This document shows, in pieces, positions 31,084 to 39,608 of a DNA stretch of 64,000 bases (its first letter is position 1; each line of letters begins with the position of its first letter). The stretch comes from Kitasatospora sp. MMS16-BH015. GTDB taxonomy: Bacteria; Actinomycetota; Actinomycetes; Streptomycetales; Streptomycetaceae. The notes beneath the pieces were generated by a model that saw only the letters and a list, made by a program, of their open reading frames with translations, did no database searches and was not told the DNA's origin. The stretch spans positions 6,463,001 to 6,527,000 of the forward strand of contig NZ_CP025394.1 of the NCBI RefSeq assembly GCF_002943525.1, in the 5' to 3' direction. The position numbers were made by a program, and so were the translations under genes.

Positions 31084-32106
31084 GTGGCAATCAAGGCCGA
31101 GTACATCTGGATCGACGGCACCCAGCCGACCGCCAAGCTGCGTTCCAAGACTCGGGTCCTGGCCAATGCCGACAAGATCCCCACCTGGGGCTTCGACGGC
31201 TCCTCCACCAACCAGGCCGAGGGCCACGCCTCGGACCGCGTGCTCCAGCCGGTGAAGACCTACCCGGACCCGATCCGCGGCGGCGAGCACATCCTCGTCC
31301 TCTGCGAGGTCATGGAGATCGACGGCTCCGCGCACCCGTCCAACACCCGCGCCCTGCTGCGCCCGGTCGCCGAGCGCTTCGCCGCTCAGGAGTCGATCTT
31401 CGGCATCGAGCAGGAGTACACCTTCTTCAAGGGCTCCCGCCCGCTCGGCTTCCCCGAGGGCGGCTTCCCGGCCCCGCAGGGTGGCTACTACTGCGGCGTC
31501 GGCGCCGAGGAGGTCTTCGGCCGCGAGATCGTCGAGCTGCACCTGGACCGCTGCATCGACGCCGGCATCGCCATCTGCGGCATCAACGCCGAGGTCATGC
31601 CCGGCCAGTGGGAGTTCCAGATCGGCCCGGTCGACGCGCTGACCGTCTCTGACGACATGTGGGTCGCCCGTTACCTGCTCTACCGCACCGCCGAGGAGTT
31701 CGGCATCGACGCCACCCTCGACGCCAAGCCGGCGCGTGGCGACTGGAACGGTGCCGGTGCGCACACCAACTTCTCCACCAAGGCCATGCGTGAGGGCTAC
31801 GACGCCATCATCACCGCCTGCGAGTCGCTCGGCGCCTCGCAGGAGATCGTCCTGGAGCACGTCAACCAGTACGGTGACGACATCCAGTCCCGCCTGACCG
31901 GCAAGCACGAGACCGCCCCGTGGAACGTCTACTCCTACGGCGTGTCCGACCGTGGCGCCTCGGTCCGCATCCCGTGGCAGGTCGAGGTGGACCAGAAGGG
32001 CTACATCGAGGACCGTCGCCCGAACGCGAACGTCGACCCGTACGTGGTGACCCGCCTCCTGGTCAACACCTGCTGCACCGCCCTGGAGAAGGCCGGCCAG
32101 GTCTGA
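31084..32106 (+). CDS. glnII: Glutamine synthetase type II
   Basis: 340 residues, the short eukaryotic-like GSII form (type I is about 470). W-G-F-D-G-S-S-T and G-I-E-Q-E-Y-T-F-F mark the N-terminal latch and metal/glutamate site, and N-G-A-G-A-H-T-N-F-S the ammonia/ATP loop; no adenylylation site is expected. It makes glutamine from glutamate and ammonia with ATP in the cytoplasm. GTG start. The upstream GlnR array indicates induction under nitrogen limitation; a strong hairpin follows. Confidence 0.95.
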   Translation: MAIKAEYIWIDGTQPTAKLRSKTRVLANADKIPTWGFDGSSTNQAEGHASDRVLQPVKTYPDPIRGGEHILVLCEVMEIDGSAHPSNTRALLRPVAERFAAQESIFGIEQEYTFFKGSRPLGFPEGGFPAPQGGYYCGVGAEEVFGREIVELHLDRCIDAGIAICGINAEVMPGQWEFQIGPVDALTVSDDMWVARYLLYRTAEEFGIDATLDAKPARGDWNGAGAHTNFSTKAMREGYDAIITACESLGASQEIVLEHVNQYGDDIQSRLTGKHETAPWNVYSYGVSDRGASVRIPWQVEVDQKGYIEDRRPNANVDPYVVTRLLVNTCCTALEKAGQV

Positions 32107-32123
32107 TCCGCCGCAAGCCCTGA

Positions 32124-32175
32124 CCGGGGCGTGCACCCTGCTCCGCCGACAAGGCGGACGGGGCGCACGCCCCGG
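32124..32175 (+). terminator. Terminator hairpin after glnII
   Basis: Outer arms CCGGGGCGTGC (32124-32134) and GCACGCCCCGG (32165-32175) are perfect, with an inner CCGCC/GGCGG stem around GACAA. It starts 17 bases after the stop. Confidence 0.85.
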
Positions 32176-32281
32176 TTGCGTAAGTGGTTGCGTTAGCGGT
32201 TGCGTAAGTGGTTGTGCGAGTGGTTGCACGAGCCCTTGTGCAAGCCCTTGTACAACCGGTTGCACAACCCCTTGTACAACC
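32174..32281 (+). repeat. 12-bp tandem array, nine units
   Basis: Nine consecutive 12-mers without spacers run from 32174 to 32281: GGTTGCGTAAGT, GGTTGCGTTAGC, GGTTGCGTAAGT, GGTTGTGCGAGT, GGTTGCACGAGC, CCTTGTGCAAGC, CCTTGTACAACC, GGTTGCACAACC, CCTTGTACAACC. Units 7-9 form near-palindromes. It fills the gap between the glnII terminator and the SDR gene. Confidence 0.9.
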
Positions 32282-32330
32282 GCTCACATTTCCCCTTGCC
32301 CGCGCCCCGACCGAATGCGATCTTGTGCCC

Positions 32331-33086
32331 ATGGATCTTGGACTGACGGGCAAGAAGGCGTTCATCACCGGTGGCTCGGCCGGCATCGGTCTGGCCATCG
32401 CGCGGGCGTTGACGGCCGAGGGGGCGCAGGTCGGGGTCTGCGGCCGGGACGAGGAGCGGCTGGCCGCCTGCGGGTTCCCCGGGGTGCACGCTGATGTGAC
32501 CGACCCGGAGCAGCTGGGGGCGGCCGTCGACCGGGCGGCGGAACTGCTGGGCGGGCTCGACCTGGTGGTGGCCAACGCCGGTGGCGCGTTCGGCGGCAGC
32601 CTGCTGGAGTCCACCCCCGAGGACTGGGCCCGGACCTACGCGGTCAACGTGCTGCACGCCGCGCACGCGATCCGGGTGGCTGTGCCGCACTTCGAGCGGG
32701 CGGGCGGGGGAGCGGCCGTGGTGATCTCCTCGATCACGGGCTGGAAGGCGGGCCCCAAGTCCTCGTACGCCTCGGCGAAGGCGGCCGAGATCCACCTCGC
32801 CGCCACCCTTGGCCAGGAACTCGCCCCGCGCGGGATCCGGGTGAACGCGCTCAGCCCCGGTTCGGTGCACTTCCCCGGGGGTGGCTGGGCCGAGTTCGAG
32901 CGGCTCTTCCCCGAGCGCTTCGAGGCCTTCGTCCGGGAGGACTCGCCGCGCGGCCGGCTGGTCGAGCTGCGCGAGGTCGCCGACACCGCCTGCTTCCTGC
33001 TCTCCGAGCGCGCGAGCGGCATCAACGGCGCCAACATCTGCGTGGACGCCGCCCAGGACCACCCGAGCGCCGGCCGGCTGTTCTGA
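32331..33086 (+). CDS. Short-chain dehydrogenase/reductase (SDR)
   Basis: 251 residues of a classical SDR: cofactor loop T-G-G-S-A-G-I-G at 13-20, N-A-G-G at 82-85, catalytic S133/S134, Y146-x-x-x-K150, and P-G-S-V after the active site. R39-D40 after the second strand leaves the NAD/NADP preference open. No ribosome site is seen, so it may be leaderless. The 12-bp tandem array ends 49 bases upstream. Substrate unknown. Confidence 0.88.
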   Translation: MDLGLTGKKAFITGGSAGIGLAIARALTAEGAQVGVCGRDEERLAACGFPGVHADVTDPEQLGAAVDRAAELLGGLDLVVANAGGAFGGSLLESTPEDWARTYAVNVLHAAHAIRVAVPHFERAGGGAAVVISSITGWKAGPKSSYASAKAAEIHLAATLGQELAPRGIRVNALSPGSVHFPGGGWAEFERLFPERFEAFVREDSPRGRLVELREVADTACFLLSERASGINGANICVDAAQDHPSAGRLF

Positions 33087-33112
33087 GCCGGGGCGCGGTC
33101 TAACCTGACCGC

Positions 33113-34393
33113 ATGGACTTGCCTGACCGCACCGACCCGGCAGTTCCCGCCACGGGCACCACACCGGACGGTCCGCCGGGCACCACACCGTCCGGTCCGC
33201 CGGACGCCGGACCGGACGGTCCGCCGGTGGATGCTGCGGACTTCACCCCGGCGGACTTCACCCCGGCGGACTTCACCCCGGCGGAGGTCGCCCGCGGTCG
33301 GGCGTTGCGCCGGGCCCAGCTGCCCTGGGTACTCGGTGGGCGGATCGCCGGGCTGGTGTTGACGGTGGCGCTCGGGTTCACCCCGGCCGGGGCGGGGCTG
33401 GTGACGGGCGTCGGTGGGTGGTTCGGTGGGTCCTGGGCGGCCGAAGTGCTGGGCGGGGCCGGGGCGTTGTTGGTGATCGGGCAGGTGTTGCAGGTGCCGT
33501 TCGGGGCCCGGGTACGGGCCGTCCGGGCGGGGTACGGGCTGGTGACCCAGGGGTGGGGCGGCTGGGTCGTCGACCAACTGCGGGGGCTGGCGCTCGGGTT
33601 GCTGCTGGTCCTGCCGGCCGTGTGGGGGCTGTACGCGCTCAGCGGGTGGTCGCCGCACCGCTGGTGGTATGCCGCCGCGCCCGCCGCCGCCGGCCTGGTG
33701 CTCGCCCTCTCCTTCCTCCACCCGCTGCTGATCGAGCCGGTCTTCAACCGGTTCGCCCCGATGCCGCCCGGGCCGCTGCGCACCGCGCTGCTCGCGCTGG
33801 CCGAGCGCGACGGCATCGCGGTGCGGGACGTGCTGGTCGCCGACGCGTCCCGCCGCACCACCGCGCTCAACGCGTACGTCTCCGGCTTCGGCGCCACCCG
33901 CCGGATCGTCGCCTACGACACCCTGCTGAGCACCGCCGAGCCGCGCGAGGTCGAGCTGGTGGTCGCCCACGAGTTGGGGCACGTCAAGCACCGGGACGTG
34001 CTGATCGGCACCACTCTCGGCGCGCTGGGCGCGGCCCTCGCCGTCGCCCTGCTCGGACTGCTGCTGACCTGGCCCGCCCTGCTCTCCGCGGCCGGGGCCG
34101 ACTCCGCCGCCGACCCGCGTTCGCTGCCGCTGTTGGCGGCCTGCGCCGCGCTGCTCTCCGCGTTCTCCGGCCCCGCCCAGTGCACGGCGAGCCGGCGGAT
34201 CGAGGCCCGCGCCGACACCCACGCGCTCGACCTGACGGCCGACCCGGTGAGCTTCATCGCCATGCAGCGCCGCCTGGCCGTGGCCAACATCTCCGACGTG
34301 GACCCGCCCCGCGCCCTCGAACTCCTCTTCGCCACCCACCCGAGTGCCACCCGCCGGATCGCCGCCGCCCGCCGCTGGGCAGCCGCCCGCTGA
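33113..34393 (+). CDS. M48-family zinc metalloprotease (Ste24/HtpX-like), membrane
   Basis: 426 residues. 1-60: Pro-rich, cytoplasmic-looking tail with three exact D-F-T-P-A repeats (43-57); 72-205: four hydrophobic spans; H286-E-L-G-H290 zinc motif; further hydrophobic spans; E364-x-x-x-D368 (I-E-A-R-A-D) as third ligand. Family members cleave CAAX-type or misfolded membrane proteins. TAACCT at 33101-33106 lies six bases before the ATG, so the gene is probably leaderless. The low-complexity N-tail is unusual for the family. Confidence 0.85.
   Translation: MDLPDRTDPAVPATGTTPDGPPGTTPSGPPDAGPDGPPVDAADFTPADFTPADFTPAEVARGRALRRAQLPWVLGGRIAGLVLTVALGFTPAGAGLVTGVGGWFGGSWAAEVLGGAGALLVIGQVLQVPFGARVRAVRAGYGLVTQGWGGWVVDQLRGLALGLLLVLPAVWGLYALSGWSPHRWWYAAAPAAAGLVLALSFLHPLLIEPVFNRFAPMPPGPLRTALLALAERDGIAVRDVLVADASRRTTALNAYVSGFGATRRIVAYDTLLSTAEPREVELVVAHELGHVKHRDVLIGTTLGALGAALAVALLGLLLTWPALLSAAGADSAADPRSLPLLAACAALLSAFSGPAQCTASRRIEARADTHALDLTADPVSFIAMQRRLAVANISDVDPPRALELLFATHPSATRRIAAARRWAAAR
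33239..33283 (+). repeat. 15-bp tandem repeat, three exact units, in the M48 gene
   Basis: GACTTCACCCCGGCG occurs at 33239, 33254 and 33269 and encodes the three D-F-T-P-A repeats in the N-terminal tail of the protease. Confidence 0.95.
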
Positions 34394-34462
34394 CCGACGG
34401 GCGGACGCGCGGACGGGGAAATCCGCTGGCAGACGGGGTGGCGCACGAACTAGGGTCCCGCC

Positions 34463-35407
34463 GTGACTGCGACCCCCGACCATGCCGAACCCGCCCTCGA
34501 CGCCGGTACGCCGGCCGACGCCGACGCCCCCGGTACTCCGGCCCGCCCCGACGCCCCCGGTACTCCGGCCCGCCCCGACACCCCCGGTACTCCGGCCGCC
34601 GCCGACGTCCCCGGCCACGCCACTGCCGCCACCGGTACGGCCACCGGCGCCGACGGCCCCGACTGGCGGGCCGCCAACCGTGCCAACTGGGACGAGCGCG
34701 TGCCGTTCCACCTCGCCAGCGAGTTCTACGACCTGCCCGGATTCATCGCGGGGCGGGACAGTCTGTGGGACTTCGAGGTGGCCGAGGTCGGTGAGGTGAC
34801 GGGCAAGCGGCTGCTCCACCTCCAGTGCCACATCGGCCTGGACACCCTCTCCTGGGCGCGTCGCGGCGCCCGCGTCACCGGGCTGGACTTCTCCGAGCCC
34901 GCCGTGGTCGCGGCCGGCGAGCTGGCCGAGCGGATCGGGGTCACCGACGCCCGCTTCGTTGCCTCCGACGTGTACGCGGCGGCCGAGGCGCTGGACGGGG
35001 AGACCTTCGACATCGTCTGCACGGGCTTCGGCGCCCTCTGCTGGCTGCCGGACCTGGACCGGTGGGCCCGGACGGTGGCCCGTCTGCTCGCCCCAGGCGG
35101 GTTCCTCTACCTCGCGGAGTACCACCCCTTCGCCGACATCCTCGGCGCCGACGGCCTGACCGTCGAGCAGGACTACTTCAACCGCAAGCCGAACGTGTAC
35201 GACGAGCCCGGCACCTACACCGACCTCACCGGCCCGACCGAGGCCACGGTGACGGTGGAGTGGCAGCACGGCCTGGGCGAGGTCGTCACCGCCCTCGTCG
35301 AGGCCGGCCTGCGGCCGGAGTTCCTGCACGAGCACGACCACGCCCACTTCCGCCTCCCGGCGGGCGGCCCGGTGCCCCGGGTCTACTCGATCAGAGCCGC
35401 CAAATAG
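34463..35407 (+). CDS. SAM-dependent class I methyltransferase
   Basis: 314 residues. The first 60 are Pro/Ala-rich with D-A-P-G-T-P-A-R-P repeats; the Rossmann core begins near W-D-E-R-V-P and shows L-H-L-Q-C-H-I-G-L-D-T (SAM motif I variant), T-G-L-D-F-S-E-P (motif II acidic region) and L-A-P-G-G-F-L. This Q-C-H-I-G-x-D motif is typical of an actinobacterial UbiE-like group. A TAGGGT box lies close before GTG 34463, suggesting leaderless start. The acceptor is unknown. Confidence 0.85.
   Translation: MTATPDHAEPALDAGTPADADAPGTPARPDAPGTPARPDTPGTPAAADVPGHATAATGTATGADGPDWRAANRANWDERVPFHLASEFYDLPGFIAGRDSLWDFEVAEVGEVTGKRLLHLQCHIGLDTLSWARRGARVTGLDFSEPAVVAAGELAERIGVTDARFVASDVYAAAEALDGETFDIVCTGFGALCWLPDLDRWARTVARLLAPGGFLYLAEYHPFADILGADGLTVEQDYFNRKPNVYDEPGTYTDLTGPTEATVTVEWQHGLGEVVTALVEAGLRPEFLHEHDHAHFRLPAGGPVPRVYSIRAAK
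34523..34597 (+). repeat. 27-bp tandem repeat in the methyltransferase N-terminus
   Basis: Units start at 34523, 34550 and 34577 (the third partial with one change) and encode the D-A-P-G-T-P-A-R-P repeats. Confidence 0.92.
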
Positions 35408-35490
35408 CGGACCGGGCCGCCAGAAGCAGCGGTATGCCGAGCGGCCCACCAGCCTGGTCGGGCCCAACGGCGAAGTGGCGCCGCCCAACC

Positions 35491-35504
35491 TGTGTCGTGA
35501 CACA
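35491..35504. promoter_or_regulatory. 14-bp palindrome before the hydrolase-MarR operon
   Basis: TGTGTCGTGACACA has perfect 6-bp arms. CATATG and a TAACAT -10-like box follow before the hydrolase ATG, so it could be the operator for the MarR protein encoded by the second gene. Confidence 0.6.
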
Positions 35505-35526
35505 TATGTCGTGTAACATGTCTGAT

Positions 35527-36288
35527 ATGAGCACTTCAGCGAAGAGTCCCACCCTCGTCTTCATCCCGTGCTTCTCCGGTGCCCCGTGGAGCGCCGAGCA
35601 GCTCGCCCCGTACGGGGATGCGCCCCGCCGCACGCTGCGCCTCCCCGAAGGCGTCGACGACATCGACCGTTACGCCGACCACGTCGAGACCGCGGTCGCG
35701 GGCCTGGACGAGTTCGTGCTGGTCGGTGACTCCTTCGGTGCGAACATCGCGCTCGCGCTCGCGACCCGCCGTCCGCAAGGCCTGCGCGCCTTGGTCCTGT
35801 CCGGCGGATTCGCGGCCGACCCGGTCGACTCCAAGCCGTGGCGGGCGCTGGCCCAGGTGATGGGCAAGGCCCGGGGGCCGCTGTACCGGCAGCTGACGCT
35901 GCGGGCGCACGCCCACCGGCTCGCCTCACCGTTCGACGGCGAAGGGCAGGTGCCCTGGAGCGAGGCGCGCAGCCGCGACCTGTTCCTCGCCAACACCCCG
36001 GCCGCCTCCTTCGGCGCCCGAGTCCGGGCAGCGCTCACCGCGGACTACGTCGCCGTGCTCGGCCGGGTCCAGGTCCCGACGCTGATCCTGACCCCCGCGC
36101 ACGACGTGCTGATCGGCGAGGAAGCGTCCAGGGTGATGCTCGCGGGCATCCCCGACTCCCGGGAGGTGGTGCTGCCGCGCACCGGCCACATGTTCCGCTT
36201 CTCCCACCCCGTCAGCTACGCCGCCGCGGTCCAGGACTTCCTCGGCGCCCTGCCGGACACCCAGCCCCGGGCGGGTGCCGGTGCGTAA
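35527..36288 (+). CDS. Alpha/beta hydrolase
   Basis: 253 residues: nucleophile elbow G-D-S-F-G-A-N, acid in L-T-P-A-H-D, and histidine in R-T-G-H-M-F. It resembles small carboxylic-ester hydrolases. ATG 35527 is used; an in-frame ATG at 35518 would overlap a TAACAT -10-like box. The MarR gene starts inside its last codons. A pairing of a hydrolase with a MarR sensor suggests response to a small aromatic or ester compound, which is inference. Confidence 0.8.
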   Translation: MSTSAKSPTLVFIPCFSGAPWSAEQLAPYGDAPRRTLRLPEGVDDIDRYADHVETAVAGLDEFVLVGDSFGANIALALATRRPQGLRALVLSGGFAADPVDSKPWRALAQVMGKARGPLYRQLTLRAHAHRLASPFDGEGQVPWSEARSRDLFLANTPAASFGARVRAALTADYVAVLGRVQVPTLILTPAHDVLIGEEASRVMLAGIPDSREVVLPRTGHMFRFSHPVSYAAAVQDFLGALPDTQPRAGAGA

Positions 36289-36739
36289 GGCGGAGCACCT
36301 GCGGTTCGCGATCCTGGCGGCCCAGCGCGAAGGGAACCGGCTGCTGATCCAGGCCCTCAAGCCCCATGGCATCACCCCGTCGCAGGCCGAGGTGCTGCGC
36401 CTGCTCCAGCAGCACGGCACCCTGAGCCTCAGCGGGCTCGGTCAGCTCCTGGCCTGCGAGAGCGGTACCAACCCCAGCCGGCTGGTCGAACGCGTCGTGG
36501 CGGCCGGGCTGGTCGAGCGCCGCACCGACGCCGAGGACCGCCGGTACCTTCAACTCCGGCTCACCCCCGAGGGCCGGCGCCTGGCCGCCGCGGTCGCCGA
36601 GATCGAGGAGGCGCTCTACTCGGCGATGGACGCCGCCGCCGAGGGCCTGGACACCGAGGCGATGCTCGCCTTCCTGCACCGCTTCATCGATCCCCTCCCC
36701 TCGGGCGAGGCCCTCAACAAGCGCCTCACCCTCGGCTGA
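36275..36739 (+). CDS. MarR-family regulator
   Basis: 154 residues. MarR fold: I-T-P-S-Q-A-E-V-L-R-L-L in the dimer region, L-G-Q-L-L-A-C-E-S-G-T-N-P-S-R-L-V-E-R-V recognition helix, D-A-E-D-R-R-Y-L-Q-L wing. GTG 36275 or 36281 overlaps the hydrolase stop, so the two are co-translated. It likely autoregulates the pair through the 35491 palindrome. Confidence 0.8.
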   Translation: MPVRKAEHLRFAILAAQREGNRLLIQALKPHGITPSQAEVLRLLQQHGTLSLSGLGQLLACESGTNPSRLVERVVAAGLVERRTDAEDRRYLQLRLTPEGRRLAAAVAEIEEALYSAMDAAAEGLDTEAMLAFLHRFIDPLPSGEALNKRLTLG

Positions 36740-36770
36740 GCCCACCAGGACGCCGGCCTCCGGTGGGCTC
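36738..36770. terminator. Bidirectional terminator between MarR and cobC
   Basis: Perfect 9-bp arms GAGCCCACC (36738-36746) and GGTGGGCTC (36762-36770), 15-base loop, between two convergent genes. Confidence 0.7.
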
Positions 36771-36776
36771 GGCGGC

Positions 36777-38372
36777 TCAGAGGGCGCGGGCAAGGGCGTC
36801 CAGGAACCGGTCCGTGGTGGCCGGGGCGCGGACGGCGATGCGCAGCCAGTCGGGGCCGAGGCCGGGGAAGGTGTCGCCCCGGCGGACGGCGAAGCCGAGT
36901 TCGCGCAGGCGGGCCCGGACGGCTGTCGCGTCCGGGAGTTCGACCAGGACGAAGGAGGCGGCCGGGGTGCCGTGCACCCGGACGGTCGGGAAGGCCGCCA
37001 GGCCCTTGAGCAGGTGGTCGCGGTGCTCGCCGGTCAGCACGGCGGCCTCCTCCGCCTCGGCGAGGGCGGCGGGGGCGCTGCAGGCGATCGCGGCGGTCAG
37101 GGCCGGGGTGGAGACCGGCCAGAGGGGTTGGGCGGCGGCGAGCCGGGCGATCAGTTCGGCCGGGCCGAGCACGTAGCCGATCCGCAGACCGGCCAGCCCC
37201 CAGGTCTTGGTGAGGCTGCGCAACACCACGACCTGGCCGGGGAGTTCGCGCAGTGCGGCGAGCGTCTCGGGCTCCCCGGGCAGGGTGTCCATGAAGGCCT
37301 CGTCGACCACCAGCGTGCGGCCGGGCCGGGCCAGGGCGGCTAGATCGGCGGCGGGGTGGGCGATCGAGGTCGGGTTGGTGGGGTTGCCGATCACCACCAG
37401 GTCGGCGGCCTCCGGCACGGCGCCCGGCGTCAGCCGGAAGCCGTCCGCGGCGGCGAGCAGGGCGCGGTGCACGGGGTGTCCGGCGTCACGCAGCGCCGCC
37501 TCCGGTTCGGTGAACTGCGGGTGCACCACGACGGCGTACCGGGGCGCGAGGGTACGGGCCAGCAGCACGAACGCCTCGGCAGCCCCGGAGGTGAGCAGCA
37601 CCTCGGCCACCGGCCGCCCGTGCCGTGCCGCCACCGCCGCCCGGGCCTCGACCCCGTCCGGGTAGGCGGCCAGCTCGGTGAGCGTCTCCGCCAGCCGCGC
37701 CCGCAGCCACTCCGGCGGTGTGCCGGTCCGGACGTTGACCGCCAGGTCGACCAACTCCGCACCCTCGTACCGCACTTCGGCATCACCGTGGTGGCGCAGG
37801 TCCGGTTCGCCGACGAGGTCTGCCGACTGCGGTGCGGCCTCGGGTCGGTCGGGTCGGTCGGATCGGCCGGGGTGGGGGCTGGCGGCGGTCACGGTGGGGG
37901 CTCCTGCGGGGTGGGGGCGGTGGTCGGGGTGGGGGCGGGCGATCGCCACGGTGGCCCGGGCGGAGGCGCGTTTGGGGAGGAGCAGGGAGCCGCCGGTCAG
38001 CAGGGCGGCGGCCTCGGCCACGCCGGGGGTGCCGACGGCGGCGCGGACGGCGGGGGAGGGGTGCGGCACCGGTACGGCGGCGAGGGCCTCGGCGGAGTGC
38101 CCGAACAGCGGTACGCTCAGGGCGGTGGCGGCGGCCCGGACCCCGGGCTCAGTCAACTTTCCTACCAGAGTCGCCAGTTGCAGCACGTCTGCCCGCCCGA
38201 GACCCAGCTCGCTGAGTGCCGCGTCCACCAGCCCGAGCAGCTCGCCCGCCTCGACCCCGCGCCGCGCCCCGACCCCGACGACGACACCGCCACCACCCGC
38301 CCCGGTGGTCCCGCCGACACCGGCAGCACGATCGACACCGGCAGTAGCTCCCACCGCTTCGGGCGTGGCCAC
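36777..38372 (-). CDS. cobC: CobE-CobC fusion: cobalamin CbiG/CobE domain plus PLP threonine-phosphate decarboxylase-like domain
   Basis: 531 residues. About 28-130: CobE/CbiG C-domain (V-V-G-V-G-A-R-R-G-V, L-A-T-L-V-G-K, A-V-G-T-P-G-V-A-E-A-A-A-L). 135-195: Pro/Arg-rich linker. 200-531: class I PLP aminotransferase fold with G-N-P-T-N-P (329-334), D357 and the cofactor lysine K389 in S-L-T-K-T. This resembles the Rv2231c-type CobC of actinobacteria, which supplies the aminopropanol side chain. GTG start preceded by GAGGGGG. It stands 22 kb from the other cobalamin genes of this window. Confidence 0.87.
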   Translation of the reverse strand: MATPEAVGATAGVDRAAGVGGTTGAGGGGVVVGVGARRGVEAGELLGLVDAALSELGLGRADVLQLATLVGKLTEPGVRAAATALSVPLFGHSAEALAAVPVPHPSPAVRAAVGTPGVAEAAALLTGGSLLLPKRASARATVAIARPHPDHRPHPAGAPTVTAASPHPGRSDRPDRPEAAPQSADLVGEPDLRHHGDAEVRYEGAELVDLAVNVRTGTPPEWLRARLAETLTELAAYPDGVEARAAVAARHGRPVAEVLLTSGAAEAFVLLARTLAPRYAVVVHPQFTEPEAALRDAGHPVHRALLAAADGFRLTPGAVPEAADLVVIGNPTNPTSIAHPAADLAALARPGRTLVVDEAFMDTLPGEPETLAALRELPGQVVVLRSLTKTWGLAGLRIGYVLGPAELIARLAAAQPLWPVSTPALTAAIACSAPAALAEAEEAAVLTGEHRDHLLKGLAAFPTVRVHGTPAASFVLVELPDATAVRARLRELGFAVRRGDTFPGLGPDWLRIAVRAPATTDRFLDALARAL

Positions 38373-38724
38373 TGCGCCACCCCCTCGTACGATCCGGCCT
38401 GGTCATCGGCCCGGAAATACCACCACGCGCCCGGGTGGCCGGTCAATCGCGGGGTCGGTCCGGTATGTCCGTGTACCGCCAAACTGCCAGCAGGCGTTCG
38501 CCAGTTCTTCACCTCGGAGCGGCAGCCCGCGCCAGCGCCCGGCTCCTATCGTTACGGCCGCTCCGCAGCTCGACGCTCGACCCGCTCAGCCCGTCCGACC
38601 CGCCCAACCCGCTCGACGCTCAGCCCGCTCGACGCTCAGCCCGCTCGACCCGCTCAGCCCGTCCGACCCGCTCAACCTGCCGCACCTTCGCCGTCCCCGC
38701 CCTTCCCCGCCCCGGAGGAACGTC
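38373..38724. other. 352-base divergent intergenic region
   Basis: Holds the promoters of the CobE-CobC fusion (minus) and the phosphatase operon (plus). I looked for a cobalamin riboswitch on the minus strand and saw no convincing B12 box. Its right half is the composite repeat at 38576-38677; the good ribosome site CGGAGGAACG of the phosphatase gene is at its end. No gene is supported here. Confidence 0.6.
38576..38677 (+). repeat. Composite direct repeat (34 bp twice around 16 bp twice)
   Basis: A 34-bp sequence at 38576-38609 recurs at 38644-38677 with one change, flanking two exact copies of CGCTCGACGCTCAGCC (38610 and 38626). It lies just upstream of the phosphatase gene. Confidence 0.9.
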
Positions 38725-39603
38725 ATGACGAAGCCCGCCCGCTCCCGCCGCAAGCTCACCGCGATCGCGGCCTCGGTCGGCCTGGCCGCCGCCTCGCTGG
38801 GCATCTGGGCCGCCACCAGCAGCACCGCCCAGGCCGCCACGCTGCCGACGCCCGACCACGTCGTGGTGGTCGTGATGGAGAACCACGCGTACTCGCAGGT
38901 GATCGGCAGCTCCAGCGCGCCGTACATCAACTCGCTCAAGGCCGGCGGTGCCAACCTCACCAACTCCTTCGGCATCACCCACCCGAGCGAGCCGAACTAC
39001 TACGCGCTCTTCTCCGGCTCCACCCAGGGCCGCACCGACGACAGCTGTGTGAGCGTCGGCTCGATGACCGCCCCGAACCTGGCCTCCGAGCTGCTCGCGG
39101 CCGGCAAGACCTGGGCCAGCTACAACGAGTCGCTGCCGAGCCAGGGTTCGACCACCTGCAGCAGCGGCAAGTACGCCCAGAAGCACAACCCGTGGTTCGG
39201 CTTCGGCAACGTGCCCACCTCCTCGGCCTACACCTTCGCGCAGTTCCCGACCGACTACACCACGCTGCCCAAGGTCTCCTTCGTGGTGCCGAACCTGTGC
39301 AGCGACATGCACGACTGCTCGGTCTCCACCGGTGACACCTGGATCAAGAACAACCTGGGCGCGTACGCCACCTGGGCGCAGACCCACAACAGCATCCTGG
39401 TCGTCACCTTCGACGAGGACAACAGCCTCTCGGGCAACAAGATCCCGACCGTGTACTACGGTCAGCACGTGGCCGCCGGCAGCAGCAGTGCCACCACCTA
39501 CAACCACTACAACACGCTGCGCACCCTCGAGGACCTGGCCGGCCTGACCAGCCACGCGGGCAACGCCGCCACCGCCTCCGACGTCTCCGGCATCTGGAAC
39601 TGA
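38725..39603 (+). CDS. Secreted phosphoesterase (acid phosphatase-like, PF04185 type)
   Basis: 292 residues. N-terminal basic/hydrophobic signal with likely cut after A-Q-A. The alkaline-phosphatase-fold phosphoesterase core shows V-V-V-M-E-N-H-A-Y-S, H-P-S-E-P-N-Y-Y-A-L-F-S-G and V-V-T-F-D-E-D-N-S. Four cysteines in the mature part could form disulfides outside the cell. It is a shorter relative of the phospholipase C at 2658 and lacks the C-terminal domains. First gene of a three-gene operon with the MFS and propeller genes. No GntR-type operator is upstream. Confidence 0.85.
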   Translation: MTKPARSRRKLTAIAASVGLAAASLGIWAATSSTAQAATLPTPDHVVVVVMENHAYSQVIGSSSAPYINSLKAGGANLTNSFGITHPSEPNYYALFSGSTQGRTDDSCVSVGSMTAPNLASELLAAGKTWASYNESLPSQGSTTCSSGKYAQKHNPWFGFGNVPTSSAYTFAQFPTDYTTLPKVSFVVPNLCSDMHDCSVSTGDTWIKNNLGAYATWAQTHNSILVVTFDEDNSLSGNKIPTVYYGQHVAAGSSSATTYNHYNTLRTLEDLAGLTSHAGNAATASDVSGIWN

Positions 39604-39608
39604 CGCCC

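Noticed and set aside
32174..32281. CRISPR-like look of the 12-bp array
   Set aside because: Units are contiguous with no spacers, too short, and no cas genes are nearby.
38373..38724. Cobalamin riboswitch before the CobE-CobC fusion
   Set aside because: No convincing B12 box or stem arrangement could be read on the minus strand.
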